Of a DNA stretch of 64,000 nt, positions 12,144 to 24,300 are shown in pieces. The notes below the pieces were generated by a model. It had not been told where the DNA came from and ran no database searches. It worked only from the letters and a program-made list of their open reading frames with translations. Source of the stretch: Mauremys mutica. Taxonomy: Eukaryota > Chordata > Testudines > Geoemydidae. Position 1 is the first letter of the stretch. Each line of letters starts with the position of its first letter. The stretch covers positions 105,501,222 to 105,565,221 of the forward strand of contig NC_059075.1 in NCBI RefSeq assembly GCF_020497125.1, given 5' to 3'. A program made the position numbers and the translations under genes.

Positions 12144-12290
12144 GCAGTCTATTTTTTGTCAAGGGCCAAATTTCTTGGACAAGAAGAGAAGAAAATAATA
12201 TTTAAAGATAAGTATATACAAAGATTTTAGGGTCTGTTCAGAAGTGTCTGGTGGACTAGATCTGGCCCACACTTCACCTCTTGACTACCT
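12144..12290. repeat. Degraded short hAT-like element
   Basis: CAGTCTATTTTTTGTCAAGG and the later GGTCTGTTCAGAAGTGTCTG closely parallel the complete element at 34696-34870. Ends are eroded and no target duplication remains. Confidence 0.5.
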
Positions 12291-15203
12291 CCACTTTAAG
12301 CCACAGGAGCTAATCAGGAGAGCAGCCCCTTCTGTAAACACCTATGCATGCTAAATTTTACACACAGAAATGAGTCCATAAGATAGAATAGACTAATATA
12401 TAGACAGCATAGGTATCAAGTTCTGTATCCTTTATTACTTCCACTTCATAACAGCATACAGAGGAAGCTTATTACTGACAGCTGTAATGTAAGCAACAAG
12501 ACATTTCTCTCATTCACTAGAAGGATAGTTACAAATGGCATTTTGTTTGATTTGTGATTAGTATTTTAATACAAGAGCATACTTACCATAACATAGTATT
12601 AGAGTTAATGAGCATCTCCTATTATCTTGGTGCCTGATAATTTTCTTTAGTTGAGACCCTTTGGTATGGTACCTTGGACAGCACATGATCACTATTCAAG
12701 TCCTCCTATTGTCTACTGCGCATTTTTGATTAATTTTTCTCAGAACAGCTTTTGCATAAGTAATTCATTTAGAGGCATAACAAGAATCATTAGATCTTGA
12801 GAACCACAAGGCATGAGAACCATGATTTAAAACAGAATTGAATGAAAGTACAACGACTCGATACTTTGACACCCTCAATGCATAAGAACCATACTTTACA
12901 TACAGAATAGTAGGAAAACAGTGCAATGTACGAGTTACATGAATTCAGTATATCTGAACCTAGATATCAACATTAAGAGTTTTATTTTAGTATACTGAAA
13001 ATGGCTGGCCAACTAAAATCCCCATTTTAGAGGCCCTTAATAGGAGGCCATGTCTTACAAGTACTTTGTGCATCTAAAACACTATTTTTCCCCACTGTTT
13101 CTGAAGAACAAGAATAAGTGTCATACAACAGATGCCTTTTAGTGCCATTAGTCTAAAAGTGACTATAGACAATTTCCTTCCTACGACAATGTAAAGTGCC
13201 ATGTAATGTATTTTTAAAGCTGCAATCTCTTATTTTTAAATAAAAATTGGAAAATTCTGAACAATGGTATTTAATATATTTAAAAATTAGATCAGATTTC
13301 TGAATTATTATGAGCACTAAGTACCATTTATCCCCAAAAGTGCCAATTATAAGAGGACTGCAGCTTTTAACAAAATAAGATACAACATTAAGGTACAAAA
13401 ATGATCTATTCTAGCTAAGTGTAGCCCTCTTTATGGATGATTTTAATAAGTTAAAAAGAAAACCAGTCCAGCTAGAGACTAGAGCTCAATTATGTTTAAA
13501 CCACCAGCTCAATTGTTCCATCATAATAATCACTATGTACAAAACATCACTGATTAAAACATTAAAAAATTCTCAGGCAATATGAATGGCGATCCCATTA
13601 AAGAAAATGTTGTTTTCCTATTTTTGTTCTCAATCCTGAGATCACTCAGCATATCACAACTCCCATTGAGGTCAATGAGCTAAATCTTGCTCCCATCGAT
13701 CAGAATGGAAACTGGACTTGTAAATGATACATATCAGGCCCAAAAGGTTGTGGAGGGTACTAAGCCTCTTCAAGACTGGGCCCTTTCTGAGGTATAAGTG
13801 TAAGGCACAAGAAGTGTATCATCAATCTAATTCATTCATACATTGTATCCTTACCAACATAAAGCTTCAATGGTATTTTAAGAAATACATACCAGCACTT
13901 TTAAGAGTTAGGTCCACATTTTCTCCTTTACTGTATTTGGTATCTGTAGTATTCAATTTACTACTAAAGTCTACACACAAGATGAATATACTACTTTTCT
14001 TTTAGGAGTGTAACATAATGAACAAGCAACGATTATTTACGAAGTCGATAAAACTACTTTTATCAACATGCATTCTTTTTTGGTTTATTTTAAACACTAG
14101 TATCCTGCTTTTTCTGTATACCCCTCACCCTCGTCAGCCAGGGGTGTCTCCCTACTCAGATTCAGTTGCCTTTCCTCACTTTATTCCTTATGAACCTGAT
14201 CTAAAGCCCACTGACATCAATGGGCTTTGAATCATATATTTCCATGAATTAATTATGCCCCCAAGCCTTATTTACTTCTATATTACTCAGCTGTCAGATT
14301 GTCCTTTATTCCCACTTCCCCGCACACAAACACCTTACTACTGTGTACAGTATCTGTACCAATGCTGTACTTGTTGGAATACCTCTAGTGTTTAAAACAA
14401 AAAAGTTATTTCTAAAATATAGCATAAAAGCACCTAAAGTGTCTGTAAAACATACAAAACAATTAGAATAGAGAAAAATTCTAGGGAAAAAAGCTCAGAC
14501 AGTTAAATGAACATACAACAGCATTCATACACAATGCCCAAAAGCTCAAGCTCAAAGGTGTATCATTAAAAAAATATTTTCCATTTTTCCTAGCAGTGTT
14601 CTAGTGTCAAGTTCAATTACATGAAAACAATAAAGTGCTCTACCTTTATCGTGTCTGCTAAGCATGAGGATCATTTTAGTCAATGCTTTACTGCACTGAA
14701 TAGCTGGAGTGCAATGATGTTCTAGTCATGCCCCCTACACTGAAGGTTACAAGGGAGATGACATACTGCTTCTGTAGTGGCTCTACACCACGCAAGGATT
14801 CTCCCTACACTAGAGACACTTCCAAATAGATTGTTAAGTCAGCTTTATAACCTATTTGTCCCAGCAGAGGGCACAACAGAAACATAGTGAATGTGAAAAT
14901 CAGGCCTACATGGTGCATAGCTTAGTAACAAAGACTGCAGGAAAAGTTACTTAAATTTCGACAAAACATAGTTGTACATTATCCTCTTCGTTTTGACTAC
15001 AAAAGCTACAGCATAAAAAAAAAGCTTTCCATTTTGCTATGTTCTCTTTGTTTCATAGTTTAACTAATGCTTTGAAGGAGTGACGCAGTTGTGAAAGGAA
15101 ATGATAATTCTTCTGTTTGCAGAAACCTGTATCTACCAGGGAAACATTTTTCCTTAGCAAACCCAGCATTTTCATGAGCAGATATTGGATGAGTCCATTG
15201 TGT
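12291..15203. other. UEVLD 3' flank / TSG101-UEVLD intergenic DNA
   Basis: AT-rich DNA. The right part should contain the UEVLD 3' UTR; minus-strand AATAAA-type signals occur at about 14306 and 14079, but I cannot choose between them. Short inverted pieces such as the GCCCACTGACATCAATGGGC palindrome at about 14206-14225 look like remnants of an old amniote repeat. No coding exon was recognised. Confidence 0.6.
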
Positions 15204-15371
15204 TTAAAGTTTCAATTGCTGTTGAAGGTCATGAATTGATGCTGCACTGCTTTGCAGTTTTTTTGCCACCACCTTATCCTCCTTCAGTGGTTTGATAATT
15301 TCTGTCACTCCATTGGTTCCAAGAATACATGGCATACTTAAAAATACTTCACTGTTTATATTGCAACACCC
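15204..15371 (-). CDS. UEVLD: UEVLD coding exon 12 (stop)
   Basis: One hundred sixty-eight nucleotides including TAA at 15206-15204. Encodes [38 protein letters not shown] and ends LQQQLKL. The start GCCN replaces what I remember as GYYD in mammals. The reading frame continues into intron 11 by chance upstream of the acceptor. Confidence 0.95.
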   Translation of the reverse strand, partial: GCCNINSEVFLSMPCILGTNGVTEIIKPLKEDKVVAKKLQSSAASIHDLQQQLKL

Positions 15372-18300
15372 CTGAAATAGTGAAGACAAAAAGAATGTAC
15401 ATAAAAACAACTCTAAGTTCATTAATCTCCATTCCCCATGCCCACTATAAAATACAAAATTATGTACGTTAACAAATTTAAATAAGCAAGGATAATTCAT
15501 CACAAGACATGCTTTGTTTAGCTGACAAGCATAGCTTAGTTTGTTATTTATAATACTGTATAGTAGATTAAATATTCTACTTTTTTTTCTAAATCTTAGT
15601 AATAGGACATCAACATTCTGCAACTAAAATTAGTTGGAATTTTATAAGTCTTGTTTAAAATAAAATTAGATTTTTGTTCAAATCTTGCCTAGTGTCTGTA
15701 CAATTTATGTTCATCTCAAGACACTATTAGTCACTCCCATACCTGAGTAGCTATTTCACATAACAAGTGCTAAAATGTTCCCATGATGAGAGGAAGAAAT
15801 TAAGTTTGTGTACATAATGAAACACAAGTAAGCCTTTGTAATCTCAGGCACAAAATGGATCAGTCACCAATGCAGGAAGTTCACAGACCTTGTAAAGCAA
15901 AGTTATTGTTACAAAAGAAAAATGTTTCCAGGCTGTGTTCTAATATAAACAACATATTGCTTTAATTAAGCCTTTTAGAACAAAGTTTAATTAAAATCTA
16001 GTCTGAGATTCTGTTTAGTCAAAAATAAGCATATCCTCTCTTCCCTGATCAGAAAGTGAGAAACTAGAAAAGTTTGCCTCCTGATTTGACAAATACAGTA
16101 GTGAGAAAATCTACATCAGATTCTTGCAAATGGAGTTGAAGACGTTTGGCCTTTGGGGAGATTTGCATTCAACATCAAGCACTTTGAACCATAACATGTC
16201 TACCTGTTATTCTACCAAAACTAACTGTGTTAATAGCCTTCATCAGTGAGCTGGACACCAGCACTGCACATGTTGCATCTCTCAACTCCTATATTTTCAA
16301 AGTCCACTACAGAGTGCAGTAATTGACTTTTGCTCATTTTCAGATGGCTCCTAAAAGCTAGGTGCCTGTTGTAGGAAGAAAGTAACTAAAATAGTTTGTC
16401 TGAATAATGGCTGTTCAGGACTGAGGTCTATATATGGCTACAATTAACATAAGTAATGGGATTAAAGGCACAAGAGAAAAATATATGAAATTAATACTAT
16501 ATTTACCTTTGCCAGAGTTGATATGGAATGAACCTTTCTTTTATTTTTCAGTATACTTTCAATCAGATCAGCTATTGACAGCCCAACAGACCAGGACTTT
16601 TGACCTTTTCCCTTAAGAACTTCCATGGCTCTACATAACAGAGAAAAATGTGGTTTTAGAAATGTCTTCAGTTACCCATGTTTTGTTCAACACACAGTAT
16701 TCCATAAACATACAAAAAGTATTACATAGCATATGAACACTGCTGTCTACTTCTCTAGAACTTGCTTTCTAAAGCAATTCTTTATTTCCCAGTTCTACAA
16801 AGATCACCATTTTTTAATTCCTCCATGCAAATGGTAAAATTTTGCTAACTTAATAAAAGTTATCATGGCAGACATTTTCCTAATGTCTATGAAAAGCAAT
16901 GTTAAATATATACCCTGCTCACTACAGTGTATTCTTGATTAAGGAGTGCTTTGAAAACCTCAGTGGGAAGGTACTAAATAAGTGTCATGTATTAGGATTA
17001 TGAACATCTTAGCCTACTGCATCAAATAAATGCCGATGCAAGGCATTTTAGTGTTAGTGTTGCAAACAGTTTTGAGGAGCACACACTTATTCTATTAACA
17101 TTACCACTTAACTATATTTAGCCACTGGAAAACAAAATTCAGAACTAAGAAATAGTTTTTCCCTATATACCCTAGGTCAGTGTTTCCCAAACTTGGGACG
17201 CCGCCAGTGGTGAGCTGCAGCCGGTTCGCACCAGTTCGCGGGAACCGGTTGTTAAATTTAGAAGCCCTTTTAGAACCGGTTGTCCCGTGTGGGACAACTG
17301 GTTCTAAAAGGGCATTTAAATTTAACAAGCGCTCCCTGCTGCGGCCCCAGCTCACCTCAGCTCTGCCTCCACCTCCTCCCATGAATGTTCCTCCCTGCTT
17401 CTCCTCCCCCTCTGCTTCCCGCAAATCAGCTGTTCGCGCAGGAAGCCTGGGAGGGCTGAGAAGCAAGCAGGCTTCCTGCTCAGGCCCAGGAAGATGACAC
17501 TGAGGTAGGGGTAGAGGGAACGAGGAGGGCCGTGCGCCCCGGCCGGTCTCCACCCGCGGCCCTGCCCGGCTCTGGCCACGGCCCTCCCCAGCCACCAGTC
17601 TCCAGCCACGTCCCTTCCCTTCCCGTCTCCGGCCCGCGGGCCTGCCTGGCCCCGTGTCCCCGGCCACCCGGCTCCAGCCATGTCCCCACGTCCCCGGCCG
17701 CCCGGCTCTTGCTGTGGTGCGACACGGCTCGGCTCCGGTAGTGCAGGTCCGGGCATGGCGGCGGCCGCGACCCCACCTACACGGATGCCTGGCTCCGGAC
17801 ACGGCCCCCCCAGCTCCGGCCCGGCCCCGTGGCTCCAGCCGCCTAGCTCCTGCTGTGGTGCCACGCGGCCGGGCTTCAGCAGTGTGGGTCCGGGCACGGC
17901 GGCGGCCCCGGCTGCCCAGCTCTGGCTGCGTGGCTCCAGCTGCGGCCCTCTGGCTCCGGTCGCCCAGCTCCGGCCGCGCAACTCCTGCCCCGCGTCCCCG
18001 GGCTCCCGGCTCCGGCCGTGGCCCTGCGGCTCCATCCCCGCGTCCCTGGGCTCCAGCCATGCGACTCCTGTCCCGGCCCCACGTCTCCGGGCTCCCGGCT
18101 CCAGCCGTGGCCGGACTGTAGCGCCACCAGCCACATCCAGGCAGCGCAGTAAGGGGGCAGGGAGCGGGTGTTGGAGAGAGGGCAGGGGAGTTCGGGGGTG
18201 GGGCGGGTGGATAGGGGTTGGGGGGGTCAGAGGGCAGGGAACAGGGGGATTGAATAGGGGCAAGGGTCCCGGTGGAGCAGTCAGAAAGGATCAGGGGTTG

Positions 18301-21300
18301 GATGGGGCGGTGGGAGGCAGTCAGGGGCAAGGGTTCCAGGGGCAGTCGGGACAGAGATAAGGGGTGGTTGGATGGGGCAGGGGTCCCGGGGGGCCATCAG
18401 GAATGAGAGGAGGGGTTGGATGGGGCAGAGGGGTGCAGTCAGGGTACAGGGAAGGGGGGTGGATGGGGCAGGGGGTGGGGAGAGGGTCAAGGAATGCGGG
18501 GGGTTTGATGGGGCAGGAGTCCCGGAGGGTGGGCCATGACCCCTCCTAGGGTGAGGAGGGAACCGGTTGTTACGATTTTGGCAGTTCATCACTGGACGCC
18601 GCTTGTGTAGGGAAAGCCCCTGGCGGGGGCCGGGCCGGTTTGTTTACCTGCCCTGTCCAATCGCAGCTCCCACTGGCCGCGGTCGCTGCTCCAGGCCAAT
18701 GGGGACGGTGGGAAGCAGCAGCCAGTACGTCCCTCGGCCCACACCGCTTCCAGCAGCTTCCATTGGCCTGGAGCAGCAAACCGTGGCCAGTGGGAGCCGC
18801 GATCAGTGGGACCTGAGGACGGGGCAGGTAAACAAACTGGCCTGGCCTCCGCCAGGGGCTTTTCTTACACAAGTGGTGTCCCAAGTTTGGGAAACACTGC
18901 TCTAGGTATACTGATGACCTGAAAGATTCAAAGCAGACTTGCTCATAGTAATAAAGAAAAGTCATATTATTCAGAGATTCTGAACTCTGCGGATTGGGGA
19001 AAAATACCTCTACTATTCTGGTAACAGGTTGGTGTGAATTTAAGTTTACTGTTGTAACAGTGTTACCTGTTCGCCAACTGTTCCTGAGAGTTATCATTCA
19101 CTACTCCTTCAGTTTGATGACATGTTACTAAGTTAGAACCACTCCATGCAGGCACTAAATAAAATTAAAAAACTTTCGTCAATGTTATAATATATTGGAA
19201 TGATAAAATTTTTAATTGATTTTCTGAAGTGCATACTGCTACAGGCCCTGAGCTCAGTTTGGTGTCTTTTTGAGGTTCTAAATTCCATGGCAGAACTGGC
19301 CTAGAGAAATTGTTCAAAAAAAATTCTCCACATAAAGATTTAACAGAATTTGTTGTTATGCATTAGTAAGTACACTGTGTAGAATGGTGGAATGTGGCTC
19401 CTGTTGTCAAAGTTAGACACATATGGTAAAAGATTGTCTCATAAGTGTTGGTGCAAAGAAAGAAAAGTTTTATCTTAAAATTTCTCAGCATTTCTCTGGT
19501 TTTTTTTGTTTGTTTGTTTGTTTTTTTTAACAACAGCTTCACTCCCATCTCCTTTCTTAAATTTTAATATGCTTTTACAACCTTACCTACAACTTCAACT
19601 TTTGGATTTCATCTTTCCCCGCCCCCTTAATGCATGATGCTGCTACCAGTGTGGGTGGGTATGCGTATGCACAAGGCTGATGATTATTATTGGGATGACA
19701 GCCTTATACGGCATAGGAAATAGCTATGCAAGCTTGCTCACGCTGTCCTGACAGCATATCTAAACCCTCTAAAAGGGACTAACTTTAAGGGCAAGAGGCT
19801 AGTTCAGTCTCCATTTCCATTTAATCTCTGTTTAATTCGCACACAAGGGGAACGGTGAGTGTCACGAAAAAAGATCACATTTGGTATGGAAACTTATCTA
19901 CCAAGAACAGGACTGAATCCACCCATTCATTTTACATATGCTGCCAGATAGCTGTCAGATGGTAGTTTTCTGTCAACTCAAGTTGGATCTGAAGTAACTT
20001 AGAGATGAAAGGTCCGTACTATATTACCAATTCCCTTAAAATCAACCAGTCCCCACTATCATAATTTCAAATAGGAATATTGTCGAAAGAATAATAAATT
20101 TTGGGGTAACACCTTTATGTTCAGTCCAATTATTGCAGAATTTGCGTATAAATATTTTCCCTCAGACTTTGCTGTAAAGTAACAGTGGAACAGTGGTAGC
20201 GTGCATTTAATTTGGCAAGCATGATGAAAGGCAATTCTAAACTCAAGATCTGAATATTAGGTTCTTAGCAGACAGTTATCCAAACTACAAAAAAAATGAT
20301 CACAGAAACTACTATATTCACTTTCAGGAGAGACCCTCAAGAACTAATGGACCATGGAGACCAAGCTACGCTCTCACTTTTAGATGTGTCCTGCAGATCA
20401 GGATTGGCAGAGAACAGAGGGAGCCAATGTGCCTCAATGTGTAATGCATCTGATGTGGTATAATGTTTTCAGTTCTTTTTAACTCAAAGACAAATATATT
20501 ATTGTTTAGCCTAACATATAGAAGGAAAGCTGGGAATGACAAGTCAGTTGAAAAACCACCTGCTACAATAAGCTATCAAGGATAGTTTGAAGTGTGACAG
20601 AGACCAGATTCATGAAGACTGACAAACCTACTGTACAAATTAAATCTATTATTGCTTCTTTATAAATCAGTCTTTTGTATTTCAACTGGAAGTCATGACT
20701 TAAATGAGCCATACAATGAAAACACTGATAGTGAAAGTTGTTCTATGAGTCAAAGGTATACTAAAAATGCGTTACTGACATTTTTAAACAGACTTCTCAT
20801 TAAAAGTTACTCTAAAGACAGTACATTTTTTTCTATCTCCCCTCCATGAAACACCATGGCCTATCAATATCTTTAACATCCAGGCAGCCTAGTTCACCCC
20901 AAAGTTTAGCTGCAATTTCCATTCTTTATAATGCTTCACAGTTTACATTTATGATATGCCCATATTAGTTTTTTGGTTTTGTTTTTTCAAAAACAAACTG
21001 TTTTTTCAAAAAAATGATTTCATTCTTCTGAGGACAACTTTTGGAAGGGGAAAGGGAGGTAACCCTCCTGAAGAAAATACCACCTCTGCAGGGTTTTCAA
21101 TTTAAGAGGACAAAAACCTGACACTTAACAGAAAGGTAGCAGTAGCTGTGTTGTGTAGGAGCAGATGCCGCACAATCGTGAATTGAAGTTTGATGTTTCT
21201 ATGTAGAGTAGCAATTTAAGCAGATGTGATAAAGAGCCTAGTTTGTTTGGTTTTTTAATTACTTTATCCTTCATATGTCACTTTTTTTAAAATGTAGGGA

Positions 21301-24300
21301 GAAGCTAAATCTCACTGTATCCAGTTCTGTAAAGAGCATTCAGCTCAATTCTATCTTCCTCCTCTAGACTCAAAACTCCTAGGTTCCATTCTTGTCTCTG
21401 CTGTGCACTTTGGGAAGCCAATTACAGCCAGTTTGCAAAAGGTGCTGAGCAACCACAGCTACTGTGAACGTCCATATGAGTCGGGGGTCAGCACCTCTGA
21501 AAACATGGTATTCTCTGAAGTATTGACAGCCCTCCACATACTTTTACTCCCATGCATTCCCTTCCCTGAAAAAGAGATCTCCCTCTTCAATATCTTGAAT
21601 GTAATTTAGTGTTATACCAATAAACAATCAAAGCTGTACTTCCGTACATTTCTCCCCGTTTGGGGACACACAGGGAACATATTTGTTTGCTCCCATCCCG
21701 CTCTAGAATCTTGGGGGACACCTTGTAAACACTAACACTCTCCATAGGATGCGTCTTTTCCCCCCTTTCTAGAACAGTTCAAACTAAGTCAGAATCATAT
21801 ATCTGTTTACCTTTGTCTTCCCCTCGTTCGCCGATAATCCAAGCCTCTTTTCCTATGGTCTGTGCTTTCAACAAGTTTGTGATAATATATTGGAATCTCT
21901 CAGTGTCTAGATTACAACCAATTCCGATAACTCTGCTTTTAGGAAATGCACTCAGCTTCCATGAGACATATGTCATTATTTCCACTAAACATGGGACAAA
22001 AGTATGTTGAAAAAATACAGAATTACTCCCAAAATTCAACACAACAGCAAACTATAATTCACACTCAAGAAACAAGAGCCAGAACATTTTATAACTCAAA
22101 GTATAAGCATATAGGACAATAGCAGCAGCTTACTCATTTCTAAAACAATGAGTCAGGCTTTGAGAATAATCATGTCATAGCTCGAGTAAAATATTAAGAA
22201 AACATCTGAAATTTAAATAATTTCTCTCACCACCACCACCCCCCCAAAAAACCAAGCTCCCGCCTTAAAGTTTAGTTCTCTCCACTTGGCAAATGTCTCC
22301 TCTCCTTCCCTGTTTTGAATAGAGCAAAAGGTAATCTTTCCAATTGCTCTAACAAGTTATAGTAACATGTTTAAGTGTGTGCGGATGGGTAGGTTCATGT
22401 CTACTTCTTCCTTCCCTACTTACTTAATGTTCTGACACAAGATCGTGGAATTATGATAGTTTTAACATTATGAATGTGTTTCCAAAGAAACAATGAGTTA
22501 AGTATTTACTGGTAACATAAGGGGCTATCAACCAGAAGTTCTGATCATATTGTGTGTATATATCCTTACAGCAGAGAGAGAGAGAGAGATCTTGTTACTA
22601 ACACATTTGCAAGGTGCTCCGACTACAGTAGATGGGCATATCATAAGACTCTAGATAAAATGAGGTTTAAACAATAGACAAAACCAAAAATATATGCAAG
22701 AAGACTTCTGATATAAAAAATACTATCATTTCTCCCCCGCTTATCTAAACTATGACTAAAGACAGCATCTTACCAACAGCCTTTCCATATAAAGAAACAC
22801 ATGGATATAGTGGTTTGCCCAAGTCTGAAGAGAGAGTCCATCTCAGAACTGGGATTAGAATTTAGGAGTGCTGACTCCCTGCTCAGTAGAGTACGTCAGG
22901 CAATAGGATAGTCTTTAAATAAATCAGAACAAAAAACAGATACATGTAAAATACCAACAAACCTGGATGAGATGCAACAAGCAGCACGCTATTTTGACTA
23001 TAATGTGCTACTGCTGGGACAATTCCTCTGAATAGATCCACGTTGCTCTGTATGACACCAAGATACGACTGAGCATTACCCAGAGAATTAACGGTGAGCA
23101 CTACTACTTTTGAATCAGCAGAAGCAGAAAAATCTGATAAACATAAAACAAATATTTTTGAGGGTTTTTTTAAAGTCTCATTTTATCAAATTATAGATAT
23201 GTCAAGATAGACTTGGCACAAAAATGTTTTAAATGACCCATACTAAAACCAGTATATGTAGGTTCAATTCAACACACAACTACTTTGTTTGCCTTTCCGC
23301 AAGAACTTTTAAGTTAACAGCTTTTTTCCTACAGTAGAATTGAACTAGAAAGATATTTTTATGTATCATAATCCCCAATCTACTGTGTTGAAAGTGTATA
23401 CAGAGCTTTGTTTTGGGACTGCTTTGCCTATTACATAAGGGTACTTTGCATCCTTCTACAGTACCTTTAATCCAAGGATCTCAAAGTATCTTACAAATAG
23501 TTATGCCCCATAGAACCCATGCGAGGTTGACGTTATCCCCATTTACAGATGGAAACCAGAGAAACAGGCTGCAATTTGCCCACGATCATACAGAGCTTGC
23601 TGCACAGCTTGGAAGACAACTAGGAATCTGGACTCCCAGGCTCCTACTCTAACAACTGGACATTGCTACCATATATTACATTAGCTTGCTAAGAAACTAA
23701 GAAGTAAAAACGAACATCCTTCTCCTGCCATTATTTATTTGGATCTCTAAAAAAGAAGTTCTCTCCTTTTTCCAACCCCCATCTAGCTAGGTATTTATAC
23801 TGGGGCCATTGCTATAGTATCAGAGCACTGCATCCTGATAATCTTGGATTCTTGGTGAAGATCTTTATCCTCATTTCTTTCTTTCACACAGGGGCTCTGT
23901 TCTTTTTGTCCTTCCAGCTCAAAGTCAAGGATGCCGACACTGTATCAAAGAGTCTGTTCTGGTGGCTTGGCATGAGGTGGAACATGGACAGCCACTAAAA
24001 AAAAAAGTATCTTACAAAATATATCTAGTAAATGAACTGACTGCAGCTAGAAGGTGCCTGATTGATAGCACAAGAGATCTAAGCCTCTAAAAACAGAACT
24101 GATTAGAGTATTGGACAGGAGCAGTACCAGCTTCCCTGGATCATGCCACCAGTATATCACAGTCTTAATCTGCAGCCACCACTTCAGGAGGTGAGAAACT
24201 ATCAGAAGATAATGGGTGTTTAAAGACCCAAAATGAATTTAAATTAATGACTGAGAGGTTAAAGTTTCTATCACTCCCTAGGGTGATCTAGTTCCCATAA

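Larger units (their letters stand above)
17178..18899. mobile_element. Outer hAT element carrying a nested element
   Basis: Perfect 22-bp inverted ends (CAGTGTTTCCCAAACTTGGGAC), extended after the nested insertion by a second inverted stretch (TTGTGTAGGGAAAGCCCCTG against its complement near 18852-18875). Flanks CCCTAGGT (17170-17177) and CTCTAGGT (18900-18907) match at 7 of 8 bases. Without the nested insert the element would be about 325 bp and non-coding. Confidence 0.88.
16631..19066 (-). other. UEVLD intron 10, mostly nested hAT elements
   Basis: About 0.55 kb of plain AT-rich sequence on the 3' side (16631-17169), then the nested hAT pair (17178-18899). Only about 160 bp separates the outer element from exon 10. 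Confidence 0.8.
19155..21810 (-). other. UEVLD intron 9, source of the upstream patchwork
   Basis: A 2.66-kb intron. Two nearly adjacent segments, 19798-19936 and 19942-21058, reappear upstream of UEVLD. No coding capacity beyond a chance 65-codon frame at 20652-20849. The remainder is AT-rich with a (GTTT)-like run near 19507-19530. Confidence 0.75.

Noticed and set aside
13660..14225. Short inverted 'CACTGACATCAATGGGC'-type words as possible small-RNA hairpins
   Set aside because: They look like eroded pieces of an old amniote repeat that also appears near 32.7 and 49.8 kb; no extended stem of microRNA type.
15372..15623. Upstream extension of the UEVLD last-exon frame
   Set aside because: The acceptor at 15372-15373 and homology define the exon start; the extension is intron 11.
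17101..18360. Open frames of up to 409 codons on both strands at 17.1-18.4 kb
   Set aside because: They lie inside the GC-rich hAT-type element, overlap on both strands, are Pro/Gly/Arg/Ala low-complexity and resemble no protein family.
20652..20849. A 65-codon frame present identically at 20652-20849 and 39867-40064
   Set aside because: It is repeated only because the DNA segment is duplicated; no homology, no splice context, AT-rich chance frame.
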